From Holophagaceae bacterium (lineage in GTDB: Bacteria; Acidobacteriota; Holophagae; Holophagales; Holophagaceae): a stretch of 64,000 nt of DNA. Shown one piece after another: positions 1 through 8,525 of the stretch (its first letter is position 1; every line of letters begins with the position of its first letter). The translations under genes and the position numbers were made by a program. The notes under the pieces are model-generated. The model was not told the origin of the DNA. It worked only from the letters and a program-made list of their open reading frames with translations, and searched no databases. Where the stretch lies: NCBI GenBank assembly GCA_013334395.1, contig JAAXXS010000001.1, positions 1 through 64,000 of the forward strand, given 5' to 3'.

Positions 1-159
1 GTCGCCCAGGGACTGGCCATGTTGGAGTCCGGGCAGACCGAAGGTCGCCAAACCTGCCTGGTCGAGGACTATGTCTCCCCCCAGGTCAGCCAGACGGTTG
101 CGCGCCTGATCCTGAGTTACACGGACTTCGTCAATCGCGTCGTCTGGCGACGTTCTTGA
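1..159 (+). CDS. C-terminal fragment, probable UDP-N-acetylglucosamine 2-epimerase (truncated by window start)
   Basis: Frame 1 reads ...RQTCLVEDYVSPQVSQTVARLILSYTDFVNRVVWRRS*, resembling the C-terminus of CapG/FnlC-type epimerases; next to an FnlA/CapE-like gene. Confidence 0.5.
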   Translation, partial: VAQGLAMLESGQTEGRQTCLVEDYVSPQVSQTVARLILSYTDFVNRVVWRRS

Positions 160-234
160 CCCCAGCACCATCTGCTTGAAGGAAGGTGTGAGCCACCGTT
201 TGCGACTTGGACTACAGCACAATCGGGAGCATCC

Positions 235-1296
235 ATGGAACTCCTAGCCAGCCTTTCCAAGAAAAAACTCCTCATCTCCGGCGGAACAGGCTCCTTCGGC
301 AATGCGGTGCTTCGCCGCTACCTGGCCTCGGACATCAGCGAAATCCGCATCTTCAGCCGGGATGAGAAAAAGCAGGATGACATGCGGCACGAATACCGAG
401 ACGACCGGGTGAAGTATTACATCGGGGATGTCCGGAACCTTGCCAGCATCGCGTCCGCCCTGCGGGGTGTGGATTATGTCTTTCATGCGGCGGCCCTGAA
501 GCAGGTGCCATCCTGCGAGTTCTATCCCGTCGAGTCCGTGCTCACCAATGTGCTCGGCACTCACAACATGCTGACCGCCTGCATCCAGGAGGGTGTGCGC
601 AAGGTGGTCGTCCTCAGCACGGACAAGGCGGTCTATCCGATCAACGCCATGGGCATCTCCAAGGCGCTGATGGAGAAGGTGGCCATCTCCGAGTCGCGCA
701 ACCTGTCGGAATCCCAGACCCGAATCCTGGTGACCCGGTATGGCAATGTGATGGCCTCCAGGGGTTCGGTCATCCCTCTGTTCATGGAGCAGATCCGCAC
801 CGGGAAGGCATTGACGGTTACCGATCCAGACATGACCCGGTTCCTGATGCACCTGGACGTGGCAGTGGAACTGGTCGAGTTCGCCTTTGAACACGGTCAC
901 CAGGGCGACACCTTCATCCGGAAGTCTCCCGCAGCCACCATCGGGAACCTGGCCATGGCCCTCAAGGAACTGCTTGAAGCCGACAATCCCATCCACGTCA
1001 TCGGAAGCAGGCATGGTGAGAAGCTCTACGAGTCCCTGCTGTCCAAGGAGGAGATGGCGAGGGCCGAGGACATGGGGGCCTTCTACCGAGTCCCCGCGGA
1101 CTCGAGAGAGCTGAACTATGACAAGTACTTCACGGATGGGAATCCCCACTCGCCCCAGCTCGAGGAGTACAACTCGAACAACACCGAGCGACTGGATGTC
1201 CAGGCCATCAAGAAGCTGTTGATGACCATGGACTGCATTCAGGAAGCCATGCTGCTCAGGCCGGCCAGAGCGCTCGGTCTGGCCGCCTCGCAATAA
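235..1296 (+). CDS. UDP-GlcNAc 4,6-dehydratase/5-epimerase, FnlA/CapE/WbjB-like
   Basis: Rossmann GGTGSFGNAVL, IRIFSRDEKKQDDMR, HAAALKQVPSCE, STDKAVYPINAMG motifs. Confidence 0.85.
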   Translation: MELLASLSKKKLLISGGTGSFGNAVLRRYLASDISEIRIFSRDEKKQDDMRHEYRDDRVKYYIGDVRNLASIASALRGVDYVFHAAALKQVPSCEFYPVESVLTNVLGTHNMLTACIQEGVRKVVVLSTDKAVYPINAMGISKALMEKVAISESRNLSESQTRILVTRYGNVMASRGSVIPLFMEQIRTGKALTVTDPDMTRFLMHLDVAVELVEFAFEHGHQGDTFIRKSPAATIGNLAMALKELLEADNPIHVIGSRHGEKLYESLLSKEEMARAEDMGAFYRVPADSRELNYDKYFTDGNPHSPQLEEYNSNNTERLDVQAIKKLLMTMDCIQEAMLLRPARALGLAASQ

Positions 1297-1299
1297 GGC

Positions 1300-3372
1300 T
1301 CAGGAGGGATGGTGGGCATAGGTCGAGGCTGACAGGAGGCCAACCCTTCTCGCGTCCACCCCCACCCGCTGCGGGCTGGGTTCGAGTTCCGGCCTCGGCC
1401 ACTCGGCATAGGCTCCTAGTCCCGTGGGGGAGGGAGAGTAGGTCGGGAGGAGTTCCAGGAAGCCCTGGAGGATGGCCTTCTGGCGGCTGCCCTGAGGCAG
1501 CATCAGGGCTGATCGCAGGGCGCGGAGCTGGCTCTCCAGCACGGCCGGGTTCCTCGGTTCCAGTGAGGTTTCGAAGACCTTGGCATGCACATCGGAGCGG
1601 CTCCGCTCCTGATCGGTGAAGAGCTCCTCATAGAGCTTTTCGCCTGGGCGGACCCCCGTGCACTCGATCTCGATGTCATAGCCTGGCGTCAGTCCAGAGA
1701 GGCGGGCCATGTCCGTGGCCAGCTCGAGGATCCGCACGGGTTCGCCCATATCAAGCACGAAGACCTTCCCCGTTTTGCCGAGCATCCCGGCTTGAAGCAC
1801 CAGCTGGCTGGCCTCTGGAATGGTCATGAAATACCGCGTCATGTTTGGGTCGGTGATGGTGATGGGCCCCCCCAGACGGATCTGATCCTTGAAGATGGGA
1901 ATCACACTGCCACGGCTGCCGAGCACATTCCCGAACCGGACGCTCACGTATTGGCCGTCCAGGGGATTCTCCTCAGCGGCCTGGAGCACAAGGTATTCGC
2001 CGATGCGCTTGGTCACTCCCAGGACACTGGTGGGATTCACCGCCTTGTCGGTGGAGATGTTGACGAATCTCCTGGTGTGGATGGACCGGGCCGCCCTGAG
2101 GACGTTGAGGGTTCCGAAGATGTTGTTCTCGATGCCCTCTTCCGGATGCCGCTCCAGGAAGGGAACGTGCTTGTGCGCCGCGGCGTGGAACACAAAGTCC
2201 GGTCGCCAGGCTTCGAAGGCCTGCTTCAGCCGGATGGGGTTGCGGATGTCGCACAGCTCCAGCTCGAGGGGCAGCAGGGGGAAGAGACGATGGAGCTCTC
2301 GCTCGATTTCCCATAGGCTGTTCTCGCCGCAGCCGAGGAGGACGAGCCTGGAGGGCTGGAAGGTGGCCACCTGCCGCGCCAGCTCGCTGCCAATGGAGCC
2401 CCCCGCGCCCGTGATGAGGACCACCGACCCCTCCAGGTTCTGGCGGATGGACTCCTGGTCCAGCTGGACCGGGGCGCGCCGGAGGAGGTCCTCGATGGCG
2501 ATGTCGCGGAGTTGGGGCTTCCAGGCGTTATTGCCAAGGAAACTCTCCATGCTGGGCAAGGTCTTTACCTGGACGCCTTCGGCATGAAGCACCCTGGCCA
2601 ATTCCCGGATCCGGGTGCCTGGCGCGCTGGGCATGGCGAGGATCACCTGCGCGGCATGGGTCTCCCGGATTAGGGTGGGCAGCAGCATCGAGTGCCCCAG
2701 CACGGGAATGCCCTGAATCCTGGCCCCCTGTTTCTCAAGGGAATCATCCACGAAACCGACCACCCGGCTCTTCAGGTCAGGATTGGCCCTCAGCTCGCTG
2801 CAGAGCAGCGCCCCGGCCTGGCCCGCCCCCATGATGAGCGTCCTGAGTGCCAACCCATTGGCCGCAACCGTGCCCATCCGTGGCTGTTTCCGACGCTCCA
2901 CGGTGGGGCGGTCAGGGTGGTTCTTGGTGAAGCGATGACGGTAGAAATCGACTGCACCTGCGCGGACCAAGACCCACAGTGAAGACGTGATCAGGCTCGC
3001 AGTCAGGGTGATTTCAGGGTCTTCGATGCCCAGCTTCAGGGGGCTGTCCACCGCGAACCCCACGACGGCGATCACGCCCATGGCCACCATGCTCAGCAGG
3101 AGCGAGCGGACCTCGTCGAAGCCTGTGAATCGGTAGAGCTGGCGGGTGTGCTGGAACGCGACATTCATCGCCATGACAAAGGCGACCCAGGACAGGGTGG
3201 AGACGGGCGAGGGGAGGATGCCACGGACCAAGCTGTAGGCAGCCATCCAGGCAATACCGGCGGCCCCGGCATCGAGCATCAATTTGACGGCCTGACGCAC
3301 CCCCGAGCGGGTGCAGGCCACCCTGAACTGGGCTCCTACACGGAGGTAGAGGGATTCAGGTTCATGCGCCAC
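1300..3372 (-). CDS. Membrane-anchored nucleoside-diphosphate sugar epimerase/dehydratase (PglF/WbpM/CapD-like)
   Basis: N-terminal hydrophobic segments, then GAGGSIGSELARQ, HAAAHKHVPFLE, STDKAVNPTSVLGVTKR, RFGNVLGSRGSVIP. Confidence 0.9.
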   Translation of the reverse strand: MAHEPESLYLRVGAQFRVACTRSGVRQAVKLMLDAGAAGIAWMAAYSLVRGILPSPVSTLSWVAFVMAMNVAFQHTRQLYRFTGFDEVRSLLLSMVAMGVIAVVGFAVDSPLKLGIEDPEITLTASLITSSLWVLVRAGAVDFYRHRFTKNHPDRPTVERRKQPRMGTVAANGLALRTLIMGAGQAGALLCSELRANPDLKSRVVGFVDDSLEKQGARIQGIPVLGHSMLLPTLIRETHAAQVILAMPSAPGTRIRELARVLHAEGVQVKTLPSMESFLGNNAWKPQLRDIAIEDLLRRAPVQLDQESIRQNLEGSVVLITGAGGSIGSELARQVATFQPSRLVLLGCGENSLWEIERELHRLFPLLPLELELCDIRNPIRLKQAFEAWRPDFVFHAAAHKHVPFLERHPEEGIENNIFGTLNVLRAARSIHTRRFVNISTDKAVNPTSVLGVTKRIGEYLVLQAAEENPLDGQYVSVRFGNVLGSRGSVIPIFKDQIRLGGPITITDPNMTRYFMTIPEASQLVLQAGMLGKTGKVFVLDMGEPVRILELATDMARLSGLTPGYDIEIECTGVRPGEKLYEELFTDQERSRSDVHAKVFETSLEPRNPAVLESQLRALRSALMLPQGSRQKAILQGFLELLPTYSPSPTGLGAYAEWPRPELEPSPQRVGVDARRVGLLSASTYAHHPS

Positions 3373-3868
3373 GACGGGCTCCCCGCTCGAACAGCAGCGT
3401 TCTGGGTGCCTAAGCCTTGAAGGACCGATTGCAATAAATCAATTTTGACGTCCCGATATACTCCGAAAAAAACGGATGTTGGCAGAGATGTTTAGGGTGA
3501 CCCAAGGCATACAACCAAACACCAAAGGGTGGAAATAAAACATGTACTCACGGCGAAGAAAAGCAAGGACAACGACATGAGAAAATCAATTAATTCGCAG
3601 ATGGATAGACCACGAATATGGTCAAATCACAAACATGTCATTTGAAAGAGTGGGACAAGGGTAGGGCTCCTTGTTGCTGGGACGCTCGAACCAAAGCGAT
3701 TCTCACGATCCCCGGTCTTGGGCCCCTCCAGACCAACCGGGCAAGCAAACTCTGGTTCCCGCTCCGCGCAGAGTTGAGATCGATGGGAGCGCCCCCCCCG
3801 CCGGAGTCAGCAATACGCCGACCATCCTTGGGGGCCTCTTCCTTCAAGGCCGAGCCTGCCCCGGATGA

Positions 3869-3895
3869 CGAAGGCTGAGCGGCCTCAGGGCTTCG
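3869..3895. terminator. Terminator-like hairpin at the 3' end of the small ORF
   Basis: CGAAG-g-CTGAG-cggc-CTCAG-gg-CTTCG; on + strand a TTTTT tract follows about 6 nt later. Confidence 0.4.
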
Positions 3896-3992
3896 GCGGG
3901 GTTTTTACGCCCTTCGCCCGATTCACGAGAAGGCTGATTACCACAACGATGAAGCAAAGGCCAGCGGCGTAGAGCTTCCAGTCGGGGTTCAT
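3885..3992 (-). CDS. 35-aa predicted single-pass membrane protein, not in the supplied ORF track
   Basis: MNPDWKLYAAGLCFIVVVISLLVNRAKGVKTPPKP*; upstream AGAGGAG ribosome-binding site; directly downstream of the OPA transporter on the same strand. Confidence 0.6.
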   Translation of the reverse strand: MNPDWKLYAAGLCFIVVVISLLVNRAKGVKTPPKP

Positions 3993-4016
3993 CTCGCGCT
4001 CCTCTGTGGTGTTGGC

Positions 4017-5330
4017 CTACTTTGATAGACGTGGCTCGTCATACATTGCCCCGCGTCGCCGCTGCATGCGCCAGGCCAGGAGGGTGAGGGCGACGCTGGC
4101 GAGGGCGGCGGCGAGCCAGCAGGCGCGCACGCTGGTGAAGTCGTAGGCGGGGAGGCCGGCGCCAGGCATGCGGTCGCGGCCGATGAGCCAGCCGCTGAGC
4201 ACGTCCTGGGTGCCGGCGCCGATGTAGCTGGCCACGCCCACGAGGCCCAGGGCGGTGCCCGCGGCAGCCCGGGGCACCGAGTCCACGGCCATGAGCCCGC
4301 CCATGAGACAGACCAGAGAGCCGATGGAGAGGCCGAAGCCCACCATGCTGAGGGCATCCAGGATGCGGGGGCCGTGGGGTACCAGGAGCATCAGCGCCAG
4401 CGAGGCGCAGTTCAGCAGGCCGAAGAGCATGGAGGGCTTGACCCGGTCCCCATGGAAGACCACGTCCGAGAGCCACCCGGAGGCGATGGTGCCGAGGACC
4501 CCGCACACGGAGCTGATGGCCACCAGGCTGCCCGCTTCCACCAACGTGTAGCCCTTGGCGTGGTGGAAGTAGAAGACGCCCCAGCTGTTCACGGCGTAGC
4601 GGGTGACGTAGACGCCGGCGCTGGCCGAGGCGATGCACCACACCAGCGGGTTGCGCAGCACGCGCACCTGGTCGGGGGTGAGGAGGCCCGAGGTCTTCAC
4701 CGGAGCGGCCTCGGCGGGGACGGTGGTGCTCGCCTCCACGGGCCTGTGTCGGAAGAGCACCCAGATGAGCAGGACCCCGAAGGCCCCGGCAGCGGCGCTG
4801 GCGAGGAAGCCCGCCTGCCAGCCCCAGGTGGCCACGACGAGAGATGTGAGGAGAAAGGTGAGGCCCTCGCCGAGGTTGTGGCTGGCGCTCCAGAGACCGT
4901 AGCAGGTACCCCGCTGGCGCGGCTCGAACCAGCGGGTGATGCCCACGACACAGGCGCTGGCGCCCATGGACTGCAGCCAGCCGTTCAGACCCCAGAGGGC
5001 GGCGAAGCCCGCGAAGACCAGCCAGCCACCGGCCCAGCCCAGGGCCAGGTTCACCAGCGCCGAACCCAGCAGCCCCAGGGCCAGCAGCTGGCGGAGGTTT
5101 ACGCGGTCCGCGAGGACGCCGTTGGCGAACTTGCCGGCGGCGTAGGCGAAGAAGAGGGCCGAGCCGGCGAGGCCCACCTGGGCTTCCGTCAGCACCCCGG
5201 CGGACACCATCGGCGCCTTCACCACGGCGAGGCTGAGGCGGCAGACGTAGTAAAACCCATAGCCAAGGGTGGCTCCCGCCAGCACCGCCCACTGGCGGCC
5301 CGTGACCTCGCCCCAGCCGAAACGGCTCAC
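4017..5330 (-). CDS. MFS transporter, organophosphate:phosphate antiporter (UhpC/GlpT-like) family
   Basis: 12-TM pattern; GYGFYYVCRLSLAVVKAPM, AYAAGKFANGVLADRVN. Confidence 0.8.
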   Translation of the reverse strand: MSRFGWGEVTGRQWAVLAGATLGYGFYYVCRLSLAVVKAPMVSAGVLTEAQVGLAGSALFFAYAAGKFANGVLADRVNLRQLLALGLLGSALVNLALGWAGGWLVFAGFAALWGLNGWLQSMGASACVVGITRWFEPRQRGTCYGLWSASHNLGEGLTFLLTSLVVATWGWQAGFLASAAAGAFGVLLIWVLFRHRPVEASTTVPAEAAPVKTSGLLTPDQVRVLRNPLVWCIASASAGVYVTRYAVNSWGVFYFHHAKGYTLVEAGSLVAISSVCGVLGTIASGWLSDVVFHGDRVKPSMLFGLLNCASLALMLLVPHGPRILDALSMVGFGLSIGSLVCLMGGLMAVDSVPRAAAGTALGLVGVASYIGAGTQDVLSGWLIGRDRMPGAGLPAYDFTSVRACWLAAALASVALTLLAWRMQRRRGAMYDEPRLSK

Positions 5331-5500
5331 CGTCGCGCCCCGAGCTCAGGGCGAGGTGGCCGCGGGGGCAGGGTGGGGGCGGGAACCGGCATGCCCCATC
5401 GAACCATGCCCCTGCAGCGGTGGGACAGGGGTTTTCGGGCGTCCGTGCCGGTAGGCTGGTTCTACTCTTCCCCTCAGTTGTTTCTTGCCCCGGAGCGCTC

Positions 5501-5962
5501 ATGACCCTGCCGACTCGCCTCTCCCTCGTGGCCGCGCTGCTGTTTCATGGCTGTGGTTCGGCGCTCCTCGCCCAGGCCCCCAAGGCAGCACCGGTGGTGA
5601 CCTCGACCCCGCTGCTCAAGACCACCACCACCTGGAACGGGGCGCCCATCGTGTATTCGAAGTCCGGCAGCCCCGAGATCCAGTCCGTCCTCGTCGAGAT
5701 TCCCCCGGGTTCAGCCACGGCCTGGCACCTCCACCCGGTCAACAACATCGCCTATGTGCTCGAAGGAAGGGTGCGCCTCGAGCTGGACAACGGCACGACG
5801 AAGGTCTTCAACGCAGGGGAGTCCTTCGCGGAGGTGGTGAACACCTGGCACCGCGGGACCAACCTCGGCGAGGGCCCGCTCAGGATCCTGGTCATCTACC
5901 TGGGCGAGGTCGGCACACCCCTCTCCGCCGCCAAGGGCGGCCGGGCTCCGGACAAGCACTGA
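5501..5962 (+). CDS. Secreted cupin-domain protein
   Basis: Signal peptide; cupin motifs TAWHLHPVNNIAYVLEGRVRLE and GESFAEVVNTWHRG. Confidence 0.8.
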   Translation: MTLPTRLSLVAALLFHGCGSALLAQAPKAAPVVTSTPLLKTTTTWNGAPIVYSKSGSPEIQSVLVEIPPGSATAWHLHPVNNIAYVLEGRVRLELDNGTTKVFNAGESFAEVVNTWHRGTNLGEGPLRILVIYLGEVGTPLSAAKGGRAPDKH

Positions 5963-6030
5963 GCCCGGCCCGAGTCGCCTGCCGCGCCTATCATGGTCAA
6001 GGCGCTCCTTGCCAGGGAGGGGCCGGAACC

Positions 6031-6174
6031 ATGGGCCGTCGAGTATACGGGTGGGCCGGGGGGATCCTCCTGGCGGTGCTGTCCCTGGTGGGCTGCGGTG
6101 AGGTCTCTCCCATCGGGGCGCGGGCGGCAGAGGCTCCCGGGCTGCCTAGAGCCTCGCCCGCTCAGCCCGGATGA
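6031..6174 (+). CDS. 47-aa predicted small lipoprotein
   Basis: MGRRVYGWAGGILLAVLSLVGCGEVSP...; LVGC lipobox; GGGAGG about 10 nt upstream. Confidence 0.45.
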   Translation: MGRRVYGWAGGILLAVLSLVGCGEVSPIGARAAEAPGLPRASPAQPG

Positions 6175-6406
6175 GCTCCCAGAGATCCTGCAGGACGACC
6201 CCGGAGGCGACCCGTTCCCGCTCCAGCATGGCCTCTGCCAGGTCCTTGGGATCGGTGTAGGTCACCCCCTGGTACTCCCATTCCCAGTAGTCTTTGGCGA
6301 GCCGCACCGAGAAGGTGTGCTTGCCAAGCTTGAAGGTGCCACCGGTGGGCGTGTTCATGGTCAGGACGAGGATCCTGCTCTCGAGCGAACCATGGTCGGT
6401 GCCCAT
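6146..6406 (-). CDS. Hypothetical small protein (WEW-motif paralog A)
   Basis: GGGAGG-CACCG-ATG start; resembles the 8055..8303 product. Confidence 0.65.
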   Translation of the reverse strand: MGTDHGSLESRILVLTMNTPTGGTFKLGKHTFSVRLAKDYWEWEYQGVTYTDPKDLAEAMLERERVASGVVLQDLWELIRAERARL

Positions 6407-6441
6407 CGGTGCCTCCCGTGAAATCAGTCAACAATCGGGTC

Positions 6442-6672
6442 TTATCGCGAACCGCTGGGGCGCCTGGCCGGGGAACCCGAGTGGTGCAGAGCGCCCTCGT
6501 TGTAGGCCATCAGAAAGTGGTTCTTCAGGCATTTCTCGCAGATGCCGTGGGAGATGAGGGCGTTGGGCCGCACTTTGATGACGAACTTCTCCAGTGCCTT
6601 CGGCAACCAGACACTGTGCATGCTGACGGCGTCACACCAGGCGCACTTGGTCAGGAACTCCTTGCTCTTCAT
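6442..6672 (-). CDS. Small CxxC...SHGICxxCL protein, putative zinc-binding
   Basis: KCAWCDAVS...ALISHGICEKCLKNHF. Confidence 0.65.
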   Translation of the reverse strand: MKSKEFLTKCAWCDAVSMHSVWLPKALEKFVIKVRPNALISHGICEKCLKNHFLMAYNEGALHHSGSPARRPSGSR

Positions 6673-6898
6673 GGCTTCCCCTGGGGCTCATAGTCCGGTT
6701 TCGGTGATGGAACCCAAAGGTAGGGGTTCCTACTGGGCTGGCCATCCTGGGAATCCGGTAGTCGGGATAGCGGGAAACAGGTAGCTCCGGGGCGGCATGG
6801 TACGATGGGCAGGCTTTCCTGCTGCCTGGCGCAGGGAATGAACCTGCTGGCCTCGCCGCCCGCGGCCCGTCGCTCTCCACCCTTTGACTGAAGTGACC

Positions 6899-7972
6899 AT
6901 GAGCCGATTCTGGAGTCCCGTCGTCCACGCCCTGACCCCGTATGTGCCCGGCGAGCAGCCGAAGCAGGAACGCATCGTCAAGCTCAACACGAACGAGAAC
7001 CCCTACGGCCCCTCGCCGCGGGCTCTGGAGGCCATCCGGGCCGCCACGGGCGACGCTCTGCGGCTCTACCCGGATCCGAACAGCGAGGCCCTGAAGGGCG
7101 CCCTGGCTGCGCAGCTGGAGGTCAGGCCGGACCAGGTCTTCGTCGGCAACGGCTCCGACGAGGTGCTGGCCCACGTCTTCCAGGCGCTGCTCAAGCAGGA
7201 GCGGCCGCTGTGGTTCCCGGACATCACCTACAGCTTCTACCCCGTCTACTGCGGCCTCTATGGCATCGCCTCGCGGACCCGCCCCCTGGCGGAGGACTTC
7301 TCCATGCGCGTGGAGGACTACCTGCCCACGCCGGATGGGCAGGCGGGTGGGATCATCTTTCCCAACCCCAACGCGCCCACGGGCTGCCCCGTGCCACTGG
7401 CGGGCGTCGAGCGCATCGCCGCCGGAAACCCCGACGCCGCGGTGGTGGTGGACGAGGCCTACGTGGACTTCGGCGGCGAGAGCGCCGTCAGCCTGGTGGA
7501 CCGCCACCCGAACCTGCTGGTGGTGCAGACCTTCTCCAAGAGCCGCTCGCTGGCCGGGTTGCGCGTGGGCTTCGCCGTGGGCCATCCGGAGCTCATCGAG
7601 GCGCTGGAGCGGGTGAAGAACAGCTTCAACTCCTACCCGCTCGACCGCCTGGCCCTGGCGGGCGCCGTGGCCTCCGTGCAGGATGTGGACTACTTCCAGG
7701 CCTGCTGCCAGAAGGTGATCGCCACCCGCCAGCGTCTGGTTGCGCAGCTGAGCGCCCTGGGCTTCGAGGTGCTGCCCTCGGCCGCCAACTTCATCTTCGC
7801 CCGCCACCCCGGTCGGGATGCCGCCGCCCTCGCCGCGGAGCTGCGCCAGCGGGCCATCATCGTCCGGCACTTCCGTCTGCCCCGCATTGACCAGCACCTC
7901 CGGATCACCGTCGGCACGGACGAGCAGTGCCAGCTCCTGGTCGAAGCGCTGGCGGAGTTCCTGGGCCGCTGA
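6899..7972 (+). CDS. hisC: Histidinol-phosphate aminotransferase
   Basis: [41 protein letters not shown]; upstream in-frame TTG at 6884 also possible. Confidence 0.92.
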   Translation: MSRFWSPVVHALTPYVPGEQPKQERIVKLNTNENPYGPSPRALEAIRAATGDALRLYPDPNSEALKGALAAQLEVRPDQVFVGNGSDEVLAHVFQALLKQERPLWFPDITYSFYPVYCGLYGIASRTRPLAEDFSMRVEDYLPTPDGQAGGIIFPNPNAPTGCPVPLAGVERIAAGNPDAAVVVDEAYVDFGGESAVSLVDRHPNLLVVQTFSKSRSLAGLRVGFAVGHPELIEALERVKNSFNSYPLDRLALAGAVASVQDVDYFQACCQKVIATRQRLVAQLSALGFEVLPSAANFIFARHPGRDAAALAAELRQRAIIVRHFRLPRIDQHLRITVGTDEQCQLLVEALAEFLGR

Positions 7973-8054
7973 GCGCACCCGGACGGGCCAGACCTAAGAT
8001 CGCTTCGCATCCCAACCCGCGCGCCGGCACCCGGCCTGGGTTCTTTGGAAAAGC

Positions 8055-8303
8055 CTAGATTGTCCGCTCCTGACCGCGTCTCTGATGGGCCAGGGTCTGG
8101 GGGCGGCTCCGCCGGAAGCCGGCAGTCTTCCTTCGGGCGAGGGCTTCGACAAGGTCATAGGGGTCGAAGAAGACCTTGCCCCAGGCCTTCCACTCCCACC
8201 AGTCAGGGCCATACCGGACGACGATGAAGTTGCCGCTCAGCCAGAACCCTCCACCACTGGGGGTGCTTGCCGTCAGTTCCATGATGAGCTCTTCAGAGAC
8301 CAC
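8055..8303 (-). CDS. Hypothetical small protein (WEW-motif paralog B)
   Basis: LTASTPSGGGFWL...DWWEWKAWGKVFFDPYDLVEAL aligns with paralog A; GTG start or internal ATG. Confidence 0.6.
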   Translation of the reverse strand: MVSEELIMELTASTPSGGGFWLSGNFIVVRYGPDWWEWKAWGKVFFDPYDLVEALARRKTAGFRRSRPQTLAHQRRGQERTI

Positions 8304-8525
8304 AACCCACCTCCCAGGAGGCGTTCACGCCAAAGCCTCCGGTGGCAGACGGACGGTAGCTTGCGCTTGCCCGCCTCGATAGGCCAACCAGGGACCCGAC
8401 CTCAGGTGCCCTCAAGATACGTCAGGGGCCGCTGATCGCAAGCCGTAATGGATACAAAAGCAATTTATCATTGATATAAATCATTCGATTTAGACTCGCA
8501 TGGCCCCTTGGGATGACGTCTCCGC

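Noticed and set aside
3619-3700. Resemblance to a GEMM-I cyclic-di-GMP riboswitch (GGTCA...CACA...CATTTGAAAGAGTGGGAC)
   Set aside because: The CATT-GAAAGAGTGGGAC stretch looks like the Vc2 P1b region, but the conserved GCAAACC and GACGCAAAGCC elements and the second stem are missing, and no plus-strand gene follows. An Infernal search with the GEMM-I model would settle it
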